A stretch of DNA of 64,000 nt from Cornus controversa. Taxonomy: Eukaryota > Streptophyta > Magnoliopsida > Cornales > Cornaceae. A model generated the notes under the pieces. The model had not been told where the DNA came from. It worked only from the letters and a program-made list of their open reading frames with translations, and searched no databases. The translations under genes and the position numbers were made by a program. Positions 23,601 to 35,313 of the stretch are shown one piece after another (position 1 is the stretch's first letter; the number at the start of each line of letters is the position of its first letter). Where the stretch lies: positions 27,804,001-27,868,000 of the forward strand of contig CM048845.1 in NCBI GenBank assembly GCA_026545225.1, given 5' to 3'.

Positions 23601-24468
23601 ACAGATAGGAAGGGATGTTTCCACTGAGTTTATTTGCTCCGAGGACAAGAGTTTTAAGATTACAAAGCCGAGTAGTACTGATCAAGGGAAGATTTCCAAA
23701 AAGGCCATTAAATTCTAACCAAACTCGTTGTAAAGAGGAGATGTTGAATAAAAATGGAGGAATTGAGCCAGTGAGATCATTTCCACCCAAAATAATATGT
23801 TCCAGACTTGGAAGATTACGTAACTCATTAGGAATATTGCCATGAAAGTTGTTTGCTTCCAAAGCAATCAACTTTAAGCTTGACATGTTAGCAAAGAAAT
23901 ATGGAATTGTACCTGTGAGGTTGTTTGCTCCTAGATAAAGCTTACTGAGACTGGACAAGCTACTCAATTCTTTGGGTATGTTGTCAGTAAATTCATTGCC
24001 ATGCATAGATATGAGTTGAAGCTGTCGGCAATGGTGTAAACTTGCTGGGATCACCCCTTCTAAGTAGTTAAAATTTAAAATGAGTACCTTCAAGCGACGC
24101 AAATGACTGATCTCGTGAATAAGTTGACCACCAAAATTGTTATCATGAAGATTTAGCACCATGAGGAAGGAGAGGTTACCCACATGAGGGGAGATGGTGC
24201 CATGGAGTCCAGTGTTAACAAGACTCAAAGCTGTGACTCTCTGCCTGTGTCGGCGGCTACATGAGACCCCAACCCATTGGCAAAAGTTGGTTTTTTCAGT
24301 CCAGTTACTCCCCAAAACATCGTTGGGGTCGAACATGATTGCAGATTTGAAAGCAAGAAGAGCCAATTCATCAGTGTAGTTTGACGAAAACGTGGCACAA
24401 CAAATCGTGCATGACTGCAGTAGTAGCTGAATCACTAATAGCATAAAGGTAATGCCAAACCTCTCCAT
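20630..24468 (-). CDS. LRR receptor-like kinase, subfamily XII (FLS2/EFR/Xa21 type), non-RD; join 24468-21849, 20973-20630
   Basis: This encodes a 987-aa plasma-membrane receptor kinase; relatives detect microbial patterns and signal immunity, but the ligand here is unknown. The ATG at 24468 starts a hydrophobic signal peptide (residues about 1-26); an upstream TTG in frame was not used. Next come an LRRNT domain with a paired-cysteine FCQWVGVSCS block, about 20 LRRs of the LxxNxLxGxIP type (about 75-620), a transmembrane helix (about 647-668), and the kinase with GVGSFG loop (712-717), VAVK lysine (733), HCD catalytic loop (826-828; C replaces R, so non-RD) and DFG (846-848). The intron 21848-20974 has GT and AG ends and splits the APE glutamate codon (CCAG|AGTAT); the join restores IAPEYGSEG and gives exactly 988 codons. 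One intron at this position is typical of the subfamily. It looks intact. Confidence 0.93.
20974..21848 (-). other. intron of the LRR receptor kinase with a Mutator-like terminal relic
   Basis: Donor G|GTAAAT at 21848 and acceptor TTGACAG ending at 20974. Within it, 21315-21400 carries GGGTGAATTGCATTAAACC followed by C- and G-runs, matching the terminal repeat of the Mutator-like element at 24778-26079. Only one terminus is seen, so it is a relic. Confidence 0.8.
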
Positions 24469-24777
24469 TTTCAAGGTTCTAAACACACACAATGAGTACT
24501 TTTGAAAGAAAGAGCTACACAGTGCTTCTGTATATTATATATAACAGTCGCATATAGATATAGATATATATACTGCACAACACGCCCTAGAAAAATGAAA
24601 TCATAAATGGATGCATGGTACATGCTTGACCAATTTAAGCCTTACCTGTACGTCACGAGTCTTCTTTGATTAAGATGACCAAATGACACGCTAGAAAAAA
24701 GGAAAAAAGAAAGGTACAAAGCCTAGTTTGACAAAGTGACATATCTAATCATTATGATATATTCGTAAAATAATGAA
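24469..24777 (-). promoter_or_regulatory. 5' flank of the LRR receptor kinase
   Basis: On the minus strand a TATATA-rich stretch at 24525-24575 lies about 60-105 bp before the ATG and could hold the TATA box. The part 24600-24745 (TTGATTAAGATGACC, ACACGCTAGAAAAAA, TTTGACAAAGTGACAT) recurs in diverged form at 26820-26930 and 33300-33360, meaning related promoters were duplicated nearby. No specific transcription-factor site is claimed. Confidence 0.5.
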
Positions 24778-26079
24778 GGGTTAAGTGCATTAAACCATGT
24801 TGAACTATTTTATGTCTCTCAAAAAACCTCCCTTAACTATTATTTGGACGCTTAACTCTCTAACCTATCTTCTCTCTTTCAAAAAACTCTCGAACTTAAC
24901 CCCTTAAACTATCTTCTCTCTCTGTAATAAACCCAAATCATTAAATTACGGTTCAAAATCTAACCTTAGTTAACACACATGACCCACTCCAAATTTAGAA
25001 TGTCAAAAATACCCTTATGACTATTAAACTCATTATATATAAATACACCTTATATCTCAACCACTACAATCAACCTAACCAACATGTCATATTTTATTGT
25101 ATTTTCTTCTTATATATCTCTTTATATATATATATTACATATATTTATATTTTTTATTGTATTTTATAAAAAAAATTTATTCTTATTGACTTATAATTTT
25201 GTATTTATTATATTATATTTTTATATTATATATAATTTTATTGATATGTAGCTCTTATTTTATTGTATTTTCTTCTTATATATATTATATATATTTATAT
25301 ATTATTATTATATATATCTTTATATTTATATATATATATATTATTTATTGAATTTTATAAAAGATTTTGATTTTTATTGACTTATAATTTTGTATTTATT
25401 AGATTTTATTTATCGTATTTTATTTTGTTATATTTATATTTGTTTGAGTCACCAATTTTGTATTTATTGTATTTTCTAATTTTTTTATAAAATTTTAATT
25501 TATTGTATTATATTATATTATATTTTTGAGCAAGAAATTTTTTTTATTGTATTTTATAAAAAAATCATAAATGAAAACTTGAACTGAAAAATGAAATCTG
25601 AAACTAAAAGTTTCGTTATGAAGCTTTTAAATTATACCTAAGAATTGTCAAATTTTTTATATCACTTTCATTTTTTCAGAAATGAAAACTGCGTTACCAA
25701 AAGCGATTTCTGCTGTGACTCTCAAAAAAATGAAAATGAGAGTTGAAATCTGAAATCAAAAGTGCTACCAAATAAGGCCTTAGTCTACTTCACCAACAAT
25801 CATACATATTAACTAAGGACAAAAAAGTAATTTGATTTTTTTGTTAAATGCTAGTTGACAATTTGTCCTTAAGTGTGTGTTTCTTATAATTCAGGGGGGT
25901 TTCTTGCAATCTGGTGGTAGTTTAAGGGGCCAATTTGTAGTTCAGGGGTTTCTTGCAATCTGATGATAGTTTAGGGAGGTTTCTTACAATCTGGTGATAG
26001 TTCAGGATGCCAATTTGTATTTGAGGGGCATTTCTTGCAATATGATGGTAGTTCAGAGGAGGTTTAATGCACTTAACCC
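24778..26079. mobile_element. Mutator-like MITE with 9-bp target duplication AATAATGAA
   Basis: The left end GGGTTAAGTGCATTAAACC (24778) is the inverse of the right end GGTTTAATGCACTTAACCC (to 26079), and AATAATGAA occurs on both sides (24769-24777 and 26080-26088). The right subterminal region has four diverged copies of TTTCTTGCAATCTGGTGGTAG (25895-26055). The interior (25000-25560) is almost pure AT with TATTTATTGTATTTT repeats, and no transposase ORF is present, so it is non-autonomous. It sits about 310 bp upstream of the receptor-kinase start codon. Confidence 0.92.
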
Positions 26080-26088
26080 AATAATGAA

Positions 26089-26749
26089 ACCATTTATTTT
26101 CTTCTCTTATATTTAACAACCTTCACTTTGAGTGCACATACCCCAACAGGGTTGGGTCTTATATTTCTTCAAAACGTTGTATTCAATGGCGGGATTGGAA
26201 TACTCTTATATATACACTTATATATTGCTTTGGCTGCAACAATTTGTCTAGAACTTATTAATCCTAATGGGATTTATGCAACCGGATATATTTCCCCCAC
26301 AAAAATCATACGCATTAGTGGGTCAGGTTTATTTTTTTGCATAAAGTAGTTTGACGAGGTCTCCTAGCACCTGCGATAGTGTGGAAAAGAAAGTTGCAAC
26401 TTCTTGTAGTTTTTCGTGGAAGGAAATTAAGGCCTCTTTTGTATGTTTCCTCATCTTTGAAGTGATGCGGTTTTGATGTGTATGTGCCATGTGTGTGTGT
26501 GAGAGTGAGTGACAAGTCACTATGCTAGCTGGATGAAGAAACGAAACGAATGGACATTTCAACACCTATCATCAATCACTGTCCAAAGACCTTATAACGT
26601 GTTTTAGTTGGCCGACAAACACGTCCAAAGACTTGTTTGTGCCCTCAAGTACTTTTCAATGTGTTCACACTTCACAGATTAGAAAAGTATATAATGTTAA
26701 TACTTAATATATCGAAGTAAGCCACAAAAATTAATTCCTCGGCAAAGAC
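26089..26749. other. gene-free stretch with decayed receptor-kinase 5'-flank sequence
   Basis: The part 26580-26700 (AAAGACCTTATAACGTGTTTTAGTTGG, CACGTCCAAAGACTTGTTTGTG, CACACTTCACAGATTAG) resembles 33615-33660, 34480-34620 and 37857-37985. The rest holds only short ORFs without recognisable domains. Confidence 0.45.
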
Positions 26750-27201
26750 ATGATTTGAAGGTGTCGGCAATGTTGTAAACTTGCAGGGATCACTCATTCT
26801 AAGTAGTTATAATCTAATTAAGTCTTATCCTGCACATCCAATTCTTGTTTGATTAAGATTATGAAAACACGCTAGACAAAAAAAAATTTGTACAAAGTCC
26901 ACTTTGACAAAGTGCCATGGCTATTAATTTTCATAACAAAATCTAAAACTTTGGATTCTTTTTTTCTTTTTTCTTTTTAAATGGATATATACAAGTTACT
27001 GTCCTGGCCAACGGAAAGTTTTTTAATTTTTTGAAGTGTTACTTGAATAAGGAACATTCTCTGATGTAGCAATAGAATAAATAAATATAAAAAAGTGACA
27101 ATTATTTTTAATTTTTGCAATACAGAAGAAAAATGGAACCAAGAAACAGAACAAATTGATATATAGCTTTTAATCAAAAGACCTTATAATGTGTTTTGGC
27201 A
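26750..27201 (-). pseudogene. relic of a tandem LRR receptor kinase (short coding scrap plus promoter)
   Basis: The segment 26750-26815 aligns with 24010-24075 inside the LRR-coding region of the intact receptor kinase (shared TGTCGGCAATG, GTAAACTTGC, GGGATCAC and TTCTAAGTAGTTA blocks), in the same orientation. Directly to its right, 26816-26930 aligns with the 5' flank of the intact gene (24610-24745). Almost the whole coding region between those two parts is deleted. The remainder, 26868-27201, aligns with 33300-33640. This indicates an ancient tandem duplicate reduced to scraps. Confidence 0.65.
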
Positions 27202-27351
27202 GTTGAATTTAAGAGAGGAAATGAGACAATACAAAGAGAAGAGAATTGTATTGAATGGTGTGGTTTGTTTACAAGAGAGATATCCTATTTACACCCTAAC
27301 TTGAGGGGAATGCTTCCCTTTCTAACCAATGTGGGACTAACTAACATGTAC

Positions 27352-27407
<56 letters not shown>

Positions 27408-27426
27408 TTAACAGCCCCCCTCAAAC

Positions 27427-28905
27427 TCAAGGTGATAAAATGGAGACCAACTTAAGTTTGAAAACTAAATCCTGAAGGCGTCCAGGAGGATGCGTTTTAG
27501 TGAAGATATCAGCAGTTTGATCTGCTGAAGAAACTGATAATAGTCTAATAGTCCCACGGGTGAGATGATGACGCACAAAGTGACAATCAATCTCAATGTG
27601 TTTTGTGCGTTCATGGAATACAACATCATTGTGAGCAATTTGGATGGCACTTTTATTATCGCAGTTGATGATAGTGGTAGTAGAATGAGTGACACCCATG
27701 TCTTCAAGTAACCAACAAAGCCAAAAAAGTTCCTGAGTTGTATCAGCAAGGGCTCGATACTTAGCTTCTATACTGGATCGAGCGACTACTGTTTGCTTCT
27801 TGCTGTGCCAAGAAATAAGAGAATCACCAAGGAAGAAGTAATAACTAGTGGTGGATCTACAATCAGTGGGGTCACTTGCCCAATCTGCATCAGAGTAGGC
27901 ATGAAGCTCAAGTGAAGAGTGAGCTGAGAAATGGAGACCATGAAATAGGGTCCCCTTGATGTACCTGAGAATGCGAAGCACTGCGGCATAATGGGGTGTG
28001 CAAGGAGCAGAGAGAAATTGACTGACAATATGGACAGCATAAGAGATGTCAGGACGAGCAACTGTAAGATAAACAAGACTATCAACTAACTGGCGAAATA
28101 AGGTGTGGTCATCCAAAGGTGTACCATCCATAGGAGTGAGTTTAGAGTTGAGCTCTAGAGGAGTGATACATGTCTTACTATCTGTGAGTCCTGCTCGAGG
28201 AAGAAGATCAGAAGCATACTTTTCTTTCGAAAGATAATATACCTCAGAGTTAGAAGTGATCTCAAGTCCCAAAAAGTAACTAAGCTTCCCAAGATCTTTC
28301 ATCTCGACATGTTGGCTGAGATAGGTCTTGAGATCTAAAATATCGGATGTGTCAACACTAATGATGATCATATCATCAACATAGAGGAGAAGAAGGATAG
28401 TACCTTAGTCTATTTTATGAATTAAAATAGCAGAATCATGTGAGCTGGAAGTGAATCCAAAATCTCCAACAATGGTACTAAACTTGGCAAACCAAGCCCG
28501 ATGAGCTTGCTTGAGACCATAAAGGGCTCGACAAAGTTTGTAGACTTGATGTGAAAGATGATGAGAACCAGGAGGAGGGCACATGTAAACTTCTTCGGTG
28601 AGTTCACCATTAAGAAAAGAATTTTTCACATCCATTTGAAATAATCCCCAATGACGAATAACGACAACTGCAATTAAGCTACGAACTGAAGTGAGGCGGG
28701 CAACCGGGGCAAAGGTCTCCTCATAGTCAATCCCATACTCTTGGGTAAACCCTTTAGCTACCAATCGAGCTTTGTACTGATCAATGGACCCATCAGAGTG
28801 AGTTTTGATCTTGTAAACCCACTTGCATCCCATAGCACGTTTGCCTTTAGGTAGGTCCACTAGATCCTAGGTGTGAGTGTTTTCGAGTGTCTGTAGTTCA
28901 TCATG
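27427..28905 (-). pseudogene. copia element 2 reverse transcriptase and RNase H
   Basis: RT first half 28860-28405 ([70 protein letters not shown]), one TAA at about 28405, then YVDDMIIIS and the second half with RNase H 28371-27427 (SYFLGLEI, YLTVARPDISYAV, YSDADWASD, SWHSKKQTVVARSS, NCDNKSAIQIAHN, KHIEIDCHFVR, DQTADIFTKT). The catalytic YVDD box survives, but in-frame stops occur at 28405 and upstream in the linker around 28865-28915. Confidence 0.9.
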
Positions 28906-30100
28906 CATTGCTTTCTACCAAAGAGGATTAGAACTTGCTTCACGATAAGACTGAGGTTCATGGTGAGAAAGAATAGCAGAAAATACAATAAAGTCATGAA
29001 GATTAACAGAAGGAGTTTTTACCCGGTCACTTCGCCGAGGAGGGAGATCAGAAGTTGTTGGAGCGAATCCATCAGAAAAGACAAGTTCCTCAGAAGAGGA
29101 TAAGGTGGATAACTTAATTGAGGTATCTGTAGACAAGTTAGTTGGTAATGACATATCTGAGAAAGAGATAAGATGTGTTGATGGAGATGTTGACTCAGAA
29201 GAAGAGTTTGTCTCAAAAGTGTCAGGAAAAAGATCTATGGAGAGGTCAGTGAATAGAGGAGAGGTGTTGTCATGTGATAGGTGAAACTTAGATATGGAGG
29301 CGAACATCTTGTGTTCCCAGAAAATAACATGACGAGATACTCAGAGACGTTTGGAGTAAGGATCTCAACATTTGTATCATTTATGTTCAACACCGTATCC
29401 TAAGAAACAACATAATCAAGATTTAGATTCTAATTTGGTGTGCTCATTAGGCTAAAGAAGAACAAAACAAGCACGACCAAATACCTTAAGAATGCTATAG
29501 TCAGGAGTGCGACTATAAAGACGTTCAAAGGGTGATTGATTCCCAATGATGGGAGAAAGCACGAGGTTATTGGTGTAAACAACTATAAGAGCAGCTTCAC
29601 CCCAAAAGCGTTCAGGATACGAAGTGGATATGAGAAGAGCACGAACGGTATTGAGAATGTCTCGGTGTTTGTGCTCAGCATGCCCATTTTATTGAGAAGT
29701 GCCTGGACATGAACGATGAGGATGAGTGCCATGTTGGCGAAGAAAGTTAAGGAATCTAGAGCCTGTGTATTCAGCAGCATTGTCAGCACGAAACACTTTG
29801 ATATTACAAGAAATTTGAGTTTTGACCATGGTAGCAAAATCAAAGTACAACTGAGGTAATTCAGATTGATTACGCATAAACAATATCCAAGTGTAACGAG
29901 AGTAATCATCAATAAAAATGACAAAATATCTAGAGCCTCCCATAGTAGTAGTGAGAGACAGGCCCCAAACATCAGAGTGAATCAAATCAAATGGTGTAGA
30001 AGAAAAAGAATCACTTTTGTGAAATGGCAATGCCGATTGTTTTGTAAGTTGGCAAGGAAGACAATCAAATTATTGTTTATAAACAGGCCCTAAATGACCA
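28906..30100 (-). pseudogene. copia element 2 integrase and linker
   Basis: Integrase core 30030-29690 (FDLIHSDVWGLS, RYFVIFIDDYSRYTWI, FRADNAAEYTGSRFLNF), a stop where the next residues should follow, then NGHAEHKHRDILNTVRALL (the last integrase acidic residue is replaced in QNGHAEHKHR), ERFWGEAAL and a serine-rich linker 29307-28915. Multiple stops are present, so it is inactive. Confidence 0.85.
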
Positions 30101-30479
30101 CTAGATACTAAGGATTGAAGATAACCAACAAAAGCATGACCCAGACGAGAATGCCAGAGACTGGCGGATGGGGTAGATGAGACTAGGGCTGTTGTCTGAA
30201 CTGATGAGGAGAAATAGGATGGAAGGTAAACATTGATGAGCTTAAAGAGTCGTCCAACCTTACGGCCTATCCCAAGAGTTTGTCTCGTCTTTGGATTCTA
30301 CACATAACAACCAGAAGCAGAAAAGAGGACAGTTAGTCCGAAGTCACATAATTGACCAACAGATATAACATTGAGAGTGAGTTGGGGAATACAATAAGTA
30401 TGAGGAAGAGAAGTTTTTAATATTAATATTTTTTTGATATGACTCACGGTCATAGGAGAACCATCAGCAGTTTGAATAG

Positions 30480-31268
30480 TCAGAGTTGATTAACAAGATG
30501 TTTGGTGGAAAATATAATGGAATCAGGTGTCATGTGATTACAACATGCAAAGTCGAAGAACCAAGATGAAGTACCTGAGGTGACTAACATAGCAGTAGAG
30601 GGTAGATTACCAGAATGAGCAAGGACTTTTTTGATAATTTTCACTATGTCAGACGTAGAAAATGTCTCACTGGAAGTAGTGAATGATGAACCTTTAGCAG
30701 TAGTGGCGGCAGATCTAGAAGGAGTACCACGAGGCATGTATTGCTGGGAGTGTCTGTTGGGGTGTTGGAAACAATCACGCTGAAGATGACTAGGGACTTG
30801 CTTATGACAGAATTGGCAAACTTGAATCAGACATTCCAAAAGAATGTGTCCTGGTTTCTTGCAGTAATTGCAAAATTTTAATGATCCAGATGGATGCCCT
30901 TTGTTGTTGGGTTGAGGTCCCCTAGGAGTGGCGAAGACAACATCTGTAGAGGTCGTCTTGCGAGGGGCAAGACGAGTTTCCTCTGAGAGAAGTTCAGTGA
31001 CTGCTTGATCTAAAGTAGGTAAGGGACTGCGGTAAAGGAGAGATGCACGAACATGCTCAAACTCAATAGTGAGGGCCATGAGAAAGAGAACCAAGTGTTG
31101 CTGATCCCGATAGTTGGAAAAAATTTCAGCATTGTTGGTATCTGTAAACTTTGGTTCTAAGGAAGCAAGTTCATAGTAACCCTTGTGGATGGATGTGAGT
31201 GGGCGGGTGCGAAGACAGACACTAGGCTTAGCTACCACACTAACAGAGTACAGTGTGCTCAATCCCAC
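30480..31268 (-). pseudogene. copia element 2 gag C-terminal part and protease start
   Basis: The UBN2-type gag end (YYELASLEPKF, QHLVLFLMAL, RASLLYRSPLPTLDQAV) is followed by a CX2CX4HX4C knuckle (CNYCKKPGHILLEC) and the start of the protease. The usual active-site DSG before CCNHMT reads DFA here, so the catalytic motif is lost. Gag N-terminal pieces continue to the right at 31400-31620 and, beyond the nested hAT MITE, at 32254-32400 (WAQAMGSFL). Confidence 0.85.
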
Positions 31269-31694
31269 ATCACCTGGGTGTAGAAAAGGGGATGTGCTTA
31301 TATATAGTATGTTCTTTTCAAATGGTATGAGGCATTTTGGGATAAAACGTACCCAAGAACAAAATCGTGCGAGCTCAGGCCCAAAACAGACAATATCATA
31401 TCATGTGTTGGAGCGGAGTATTACAAAGTTGATCTCAAACGTAGTACATCTTAGATAAGAAATTATTGATGGATTGCCTCGGTTGTTGTTGCATGCGATA
31501 TAGAGTGCCCAGAAGTTAGTATTGATGAGATAGATCTGCGGTGGTGTAGCGTTTCTGTAAAAAATCCCATAATGACTTGGCAGTCTTGAATCTACCAAAC
31601 TGGAGACTGATGGAGCGTACACACGTGTTGCGAATCCAAGTGATAATTTGGTGGTTTTTGCTATCCTACTCCTCGAGACGGTCTATGTATTTTG

Positions 31695-32221
31695 TAAGGG
31701 TGCACAAAAATCCGTCCAAACCGGGAATCCAAACCGAACCGGACCGAACCGGACAATTCGGTCCGGTTTTTTCGCGGTCCGGTTCGGTCACGGTTCCAAT
31801 TTTGTGGAACCGTGTAGTAACGGTCCGGTTACGGTTTTCAGTCCCTTAGGACCGAACCGAACCGGACCGAACCGTTTCTATATATATAAATATAAAATAT
31901 GTTATATCTAATATTTAAATATTATACTTATTATATACTTATAGTATTATAATTATACTATAATTATAATATAATTGCAATCTTTGTTTTTGAAATATTA
32001 TACTTATAATATACTTATAGTATTATAATTATAAGTATTATAATTATAGGTTGGTGAACCGTGGAACCGAACCGGACCAAACCGGTTCTTCGCGGTTCGG
32101 TTCGGTCCGGTTCCATACGGTTAAACGGTTCGGTCCGGTTCCTTTTTTAGTAGAACCGTATCATACGATTTGGTTCCAAAAAATACTAGAACCGGACCAA
32201 TCCGGACCGTGTGCACCCCTA
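31695..32221. mobile_element. hAT-like MITE with CCGAACCGG-rich interior, 8-bp duplication GTATTTTG
   Basis: Terminal inverted repeats TAAGGGTGCAC (31695) and GTGCACCCCTA (to 32221) are flanked by GTATTTTG on both sides (31687-31694 and 32222-32229). The ends are built from repeated CCGAACCGGACC units in both orientations and the centre (31880-32050) is AT-rich. No transposase. It is inserted in the gag region of copia element 2, hence younger than that insertion. Confidence 0.93.
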
Positions 32222-32884
32222 GTATTTTGTGTTGTCTTCTCTAGTGATTTTCTCTAGTTCGATGATATCGCCAGTGACATAGCGCCAGAGCTTTCTGCCC
32301 TTAAGAAAGCTTCCCATAGCCTGAGCCCATATAGTGTAGTTGAGTCCTTCCCTGACAATGGCAATGGGTTGTGAGGCCTCAAGATGCTCCATAGTGTGTA
32401 AGAAATTAGAAAGAAACAGATAAAAAATAACAGGAACTGAACTGAACTGGTCAGGAAATGACTAATGGAGTGGCGGCTGAGATGACGTCGATGGAGAATA
32501 AAACTCCGACTATAGTGACGACGCAACAGGTATGAGGAGGATATACAAGAAGTTTTTCTTATGTGAAGGATTCACTAATAGTGGCAATCACAGAGCATAC
32601 TCAACTCTTGATATTAAAGAGGATATATAAGAAATCTTTCTGATGTGAAAGATCCACTAATAGTGGTAATCACAGAGCATACTCAACTCTTAATATACCA
32701 AGAACCACTAAAAATAGTAGCTCTGATACCAAGTTGAATTTAAGAGAGAAAATGAGACAATACAAATAGAAGAGAATTGTATTAAATGGTGTGATTTGTT
32801 TACAAGAGAGGTATCCCATTTATAGCCTAACTTGAGGGGAATGCTTCCCTTTCTAACCAATGTGGGACTAACTAATATGTACAT

Positions 32885-32921
<37 letters not shown>

Positions 32922-32943
32922 TAACATTGGCAAATCAAAACTA

Positions 32944-33230
32944 AGGGTGGCAAAATGGGCGGGTTGGACGGATTTGGACCGGGTCAAATTTGAGTTGTGA
33001 GTCGTATTCAACCCATTTGTAATGGGCTGAATATGGGTCGGGTCAACTTGTCAGCCCATACTTGACCCAATCAGGCTCGGATTAGTCAGACTAACCCGGA
33101 CCTAGATAACAGATCAACCCGACCCATATTGGTCAAACAGACACAGATCCGATAACCTAGCTCAGTTTGGTGACCCAAATAATGAGTCAACCCAAACTCA
33201 CCCAACCCAATTCTCTCTATCTCTCTCCAT
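32944..33230 (+). mobile_element. hAT-like repeat end (GGGTGGCAAAATGGG type), relic
   Basis: Starts GGGTGGCAAAATGGGCGGGTT and continues in GGGTCAA/GACCCA/CAACCC-rich sequence in alternating orientation, a style typical of short hAT-like elements in plants. A related end is at 54640-54820 (TTTTACCACCCC). No matching second terminus or target duplication could be fixed, so this is a relic call. Confidence 0.45.
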
Positions 33231-33284
33231 GTTTTTTTATAAAGATTTAAAATTTATAATTGATAATCATTTTTTTGTAATTTA

Positions 33285-33665
33285 ACATGCCAAACATAGA
33301 ACACGCTAGAAAAAAAACTATTAAATTGTACAAAGCCCACTTTGACAAAGTGCCATGGCTACTAATTTTGATAACGAAATCTTAAAAACCTTGGATTCTT
33401 TTATTTTTTAAAAAAAAATGGATATATACAAGTTACTGTTATGGCCAACTAAAAGTTTTTATTTTATTTTTTGAAGTCTTACTTGAATAAGTAACGTACT
33501 GTGATGCAGCCATAGAATAAATAAATATAAATAAGTGACAATTATTTTATTTTTTGCAATACAAAAGAAAAACAAAACCATAAAATAGAGCAAATTGACC
33601 GATAAATTTTAGTCAGAAGACCTTATAATGTGTTTTAGTTGGCGAACCAAAACACACTGATAGAC
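33285..33665 (-). repeat. duplicate of the receptor-kinase 5'-flank relic at 26868-27201
   Basis: AACACGCTAGAAAAAAAA, CACTTTGACAAAGTGCCATGG, ATGGATATATACAAGTTACTG, CCATAGAATAAATAAATATA and AGACCTTATAATGTGTTTT occur in the same order and spacing as at 26868-27190. The two copies flank copia element 2 as direct repeats about 6.4 kb apart, but are too long and diverged to be a target duplication. Confidence 0.8.
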
Positions 33666-33931
33666 TTGTCAATAGATTTCGATTATTCCGATCAAAAGTC
33701 TTTTGTCTAGAGAAAAGACTCATGTCCTTTGCCTAGAGAAAAGACTCATGTCTATTCGATATATGATTTCATTCAATTTTGGTAGACACATTTTTGCTCA
33801 GCATGCTTCTTTGCGAATCTATAGCATTTTCGCTGTCCTCTCTCACTTTTGATTTTTCTTATATTATGAAAAAACACTATGGATGGATGCAAAAAAAAAC
33901 ATACTAAGATGCATTTATCAAAAAAAAAAGG

Positions 33932-34165
33932 TAAATTACTCTGACCTTCCATTGGGTTTGTCTTAATTACCCTTAGAATAAAGTTTTTAAAAGAATGATA
34001 GTTTTGGCATTTCAATTTGTCTATCTAACTAATTTTTAATTTTAATAACGGTAGGCGTGAACAGAGTAAAGTCAACCAAACCTCAAGTCAAGTTGATCAA
34101 ACTTTTTTCACTAGTTTAATCCAAGGATAATTAAGTCAAACTTCAAAGAAGGTCAGAGTAATTTA
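33932..34165. mobile_element. small TIR MITE (TAAATTACTCTGACCTTC)
   Basis: The left end TAAATTACTCTGACCTTC at 33932 is the inverse of GAAGGTCAGAGTAATTTA ending at 34165, with complementarity continuing about 45 bp through a TTAATTA-containing stretch. Flanks are A-rich on both sides (TCAAAAA), so the target duplication is uncertain. No ORF. Confidence 0.7.
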
Positions 34166-34873
34166 TCAAAAAGAAAACCGTAATGTGATACAACAATAGA
34201 ATCAATAAATGAGAGATTTTTATTCAATCAAACAACAACAAAATTCAATGGGCAAGGGCAAAACCAGAAATTAAATTTTGAGAGTTCACAAGTTCTATGA
34301 ACTCAACATTAATAATTACTATTAAGAGACCAGTGAACAAAATTTTTCAAGAAGAAATTGGAGGGACCAATGTAATTTTTTTCAAACTCACCAATAATAA
34401 CTATAAAAAAAAAACCTATAAAAGAAATTTCAAAAAAAAATTTGTGGGGGTGGGGGGTTGGTTCCACCCCTGTCACTTTAGTTGACAAACCAAAACATAT
34501 GACAACCATGTACCAAAGAGTGATGAAACGTCCAAATACTAGTTTGAGGCTCAAGAAGCTAAATGAGTCTATGTACCCTTTTAATATTTTCACACCTCAC
34601 AAATTAAAAAGTACTATATATATAAGTGGGAATATTTCTTTATCTCATAAAAAAAGATATTTAATTTGTAACAATTTGAGTCATAATAAAATTTTTGAAC
34701 AAATCAAATTTATCGAACTTTCTTGTTACTCCAATGGCAATTTATATGTCAGTATATTCTTTCGACATTGAATGGATGATTTTAACCTCAAAAATTTTCT
34801 CAAAAATCATAATCAAATTCAAGGTTGATCCACAACCGACATTGGAAAACCAATCAGTACCCGGTACAATCAA
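34166..34873. other. gene-free stretch with a decayed receptor-kinase flank segment
   Basis: 34480-34630 (TTGACAAACCAAAACA, ACGTCCAAATACTAGTTTG, TTTCACACCTCACAAATTAAAAAGTA) matches 26600-26700 and partly 37857-37985. The rest, including the A-rich tract near 34405-34440, has no recognisable feature. Confidence 0.45.
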
Positions 34874-35270
34874 GGGAAAATTATATTTTAGTGACCAAAT
34901 CTAAACAAAATTATTGTTTAATGACCATAAAGTATAGAAAAGATGAATAGTGACCAAATTAAAAAGTTAAATGCCAATAAGTGACCATTTGATGATCTTA
35001 AAAAAAATCATTTTATTGGGTTCCAAAGGATGTAATTTTGGAATGAAAGTGCTCCAAAGGATGTGATTTGGCTTTGGGATCATATTAAGTGTGGCCAGGA
35101 ATTGAACCTCACATTCATGTCCAAAATATCAAGCAATTCAGTTGATGATATCCTCAGTTATAGCCTTCAAATTTTAGACCAAGACAGTGACCAATCCGAT
35201 ACTTACTCAACATTCCATTCTCTTGAGACTGTATTAATGGTCAATATATATACATATATATTAATGGCCA

Positions 35271-35313
<43 letters not shown>

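Larger units (their letters stand above)
27204..32926 (-). mobile_element. Ty1/copia element 2, structurally complete but coding-dead; contains a hAT MITE
   Basis: LTRs are 27204-27413 (left, 3') and about 32735-32926 (right, 5'), both ending in (TA)n followed by ...ATTAACA and both starting TGAATTTAAGAGAG. The primer site TTGGTATCAGAGC (initiator tRNA-Met type, minus strand) lies at 32720-32732 and a polypurine tract (CCCCCC on plus) at 27415-27420. TTGGCA flanks both ends (27196-27201 and 32927-32932). The exact LTR boundary may shift by 2 bp. It split a decayed receptor-kinase promoter segment. Confidence 0.87.

Noticed and set aside
23615..23845. Plus-strand ORFs within 21775-24492
   Set aside because: Shadows of the LRR receptor-kinase coding strand.
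26868..33640. The two similar segments flanking copia element 2 as its LTRs or target duplication
   Set aside because: They lie outside the true LTRs and TTGGCA duplication and match the receptor-kinase 5' flank, so they are older duplicated host sequence.
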